A program made the position numbers and the translations under genes. A stretch of DNA of 64,000 nt, from NCBI GenBank assembly GCA_943736015.1, contig OX031060.1:23513231-23577230 (forward strand). Reading direction: 5' to 3'. The DNA is from Tridacna crocea (taxonomy: Eukaryota > Mollusca > Bivalvia > Cardiida > Cardiidae). Shown in pieces: positions 63,360-64,000 of the stretch. The first letter of the stretch is position 1. Each line of letters starts with the position of its first letter. Under the pieces are notes generated by a model. The model made no database searches. It was given only the letters and a program-made list of their open reading frames with translations, and was not told where the DNA came from.

Positions 63360-63535
63360 CCTTTACCAAGGGACAATTTTTTCGACTAGATCAAACTGAA
63401 AGTATTTAAAGACGATTAACTAAATGTAGTTCGAATTATTCCTGTCTCTGACAAGATAGAACACATTGTGGGAAAAGGAGAAAATACTGGTTACAAGCAT
63501 TTTTCCTTTTCCCACGGTGTTTTCAGTGCATTGTG
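63360..63535. mobile_element. TTAA-type palindromic MITE, truncated copy
   Basis: CCCTTTACCAAGGGACAA at the left and a hairpin GTGGGAAAAGGAGAAAATAC / TTTTTCCTTTTCCCAC. The usual right end is missing. Confidence 0.65.
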
Positions 63536-63801
63536 TAAGCCGGCATGTGTGACAAGTTTTACTCGCTCCTAAGTATTGCTGTTCCAAGGTCTGACCCTGT
63601 ACACCGCTGGAATCGAAGCGGATGCCTTCAGTATTGATTTAACGGTGCATATTTTACTCGGTTTTCAAGATTATAAAGGTCGTATCGCGGACACAGCTTA
63701 CTTTTTCATGTGTGTTGACAGTTCCACGAGTACATGACAAAGGGGTCCAAAAGAATCTAACAATAAACAAAGAACCCAGGCGCGAAGAGGGAAAGACAAA
63801 T

Positions 63802-63802
<1 letters not shown>

Positions 63803-63838
<36 letters not shown>

Positions 63839-63840
63839 AG
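63803..63840. repeat. (GA)n microsatellite
   Basis: About 18 GA dinucleotides. Confidence 0.95.
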
Positions 63841-63939
63841 AGCATGGAATATTAGTGACCAAGGGAACAGTTATACGTCATGATGATGTCCTTACGGTTT
63901 CAAAAGTTTAAAGATGCCTATCTACAGCCGGTGAGCAGA

Positions 63940-64000
63940 AACGCTGTTAATTTCGAAAAGAAAAATAGAATGGTACAGAAATCTGTCCTTTGTGTACACA
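63940..64000. repeat. Repeat shared with 39976-40050, cut by the window end
   Basis: Identical over about 60 bp to the stretch in the ninjurin intron. It is in the same orientation and continues past the window. Confidence 0.7.

Noticed and set aside
63654..63845. Leu/Ser repeat ORF
   Set aside because: Produced by the (GA)n microsatellite.

Overview
The window is animal genomic DNA, most likely from a bivalve or other mollusc. This rests on intron-split animal genes (a ninjurin and a Cys-loop receptor subunit), tRNA-derived SINEs and very dense small palindromic transposons. The species cannot be named from sequence alone.

Bases 607-22604 are one complete Polinton/Maverick (adintovirus-like) element. 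It has a 6-bp target duplication AACAAT (601-606 and 22605-22610) and terminal inverted repeats of 404 and 396 bp that differ by about two substitutions and one 8-bp repeat unit. A short minus-strand block at the left end encodes, reading outward from about 4.7 kb, a zinc-ribbon/phospholipase A2 protein, an integrase with a chromodomain, an adenain-like protease and a long fibre-like repeat protein. A plus-strand block encodes the packaging ATPase, minor capsid protein, a pX-like glycine-rich protein, a dUTPase-fold-like protein, a membrane protein with ESCRT late-domain motifs, a DUF8207-type protein, a basic Ala/Lys-rich protein, the major capsid protein, a SAP/NUMOD1-like protein and a protein-primed type DNA polymerase B. 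Together these cover replication (PolB), integration (INT), capsid (MCP, mCP), maturation (PRO) and packaging (ATPase). Nearly every start codon has an A-rich TATA motif immediately upstream.

The element carries three clear lesions. A 524-bp MITE with a TAA target duplication sits in the ATPase. A 6,236-bp LTR retrotransposon of the Gmr1 type, with integrase encoded before reverse transcriptase, sits in PolB. One in-frame TGA lies further on in PolB. The retrotransposon is itself intact (one 1,586-codon Gag-Pol frame, tRNA-Pro-type primer site, 549-bp LTRs with about one difference), so it is very young. A further insertion of about 190 bp lies at the end of the dUTPase-like gene.

From 22.6 to 64 kb the DNA is host sequence. 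Two genes are supported: a ninjurin homologue (exons at 38603-38692 and 41710-42180) and a Cys-loop ligand-gated channel subunit (exons at 47412-47741, 50207-50339 and 50776-51584). The rest is packed with small elements: a TTAA-flanked MITE family with a palindromic core (about ten copies), a 550-bp TTAA-flanked family (three copies), a short hairpin family, a palindromic MITE family with copies at both ends of the window, several large inverted repeats, two copies of an 870-bp unit each ending in a near-perfect 145-bp palindrome, SINEs and microsatellites.
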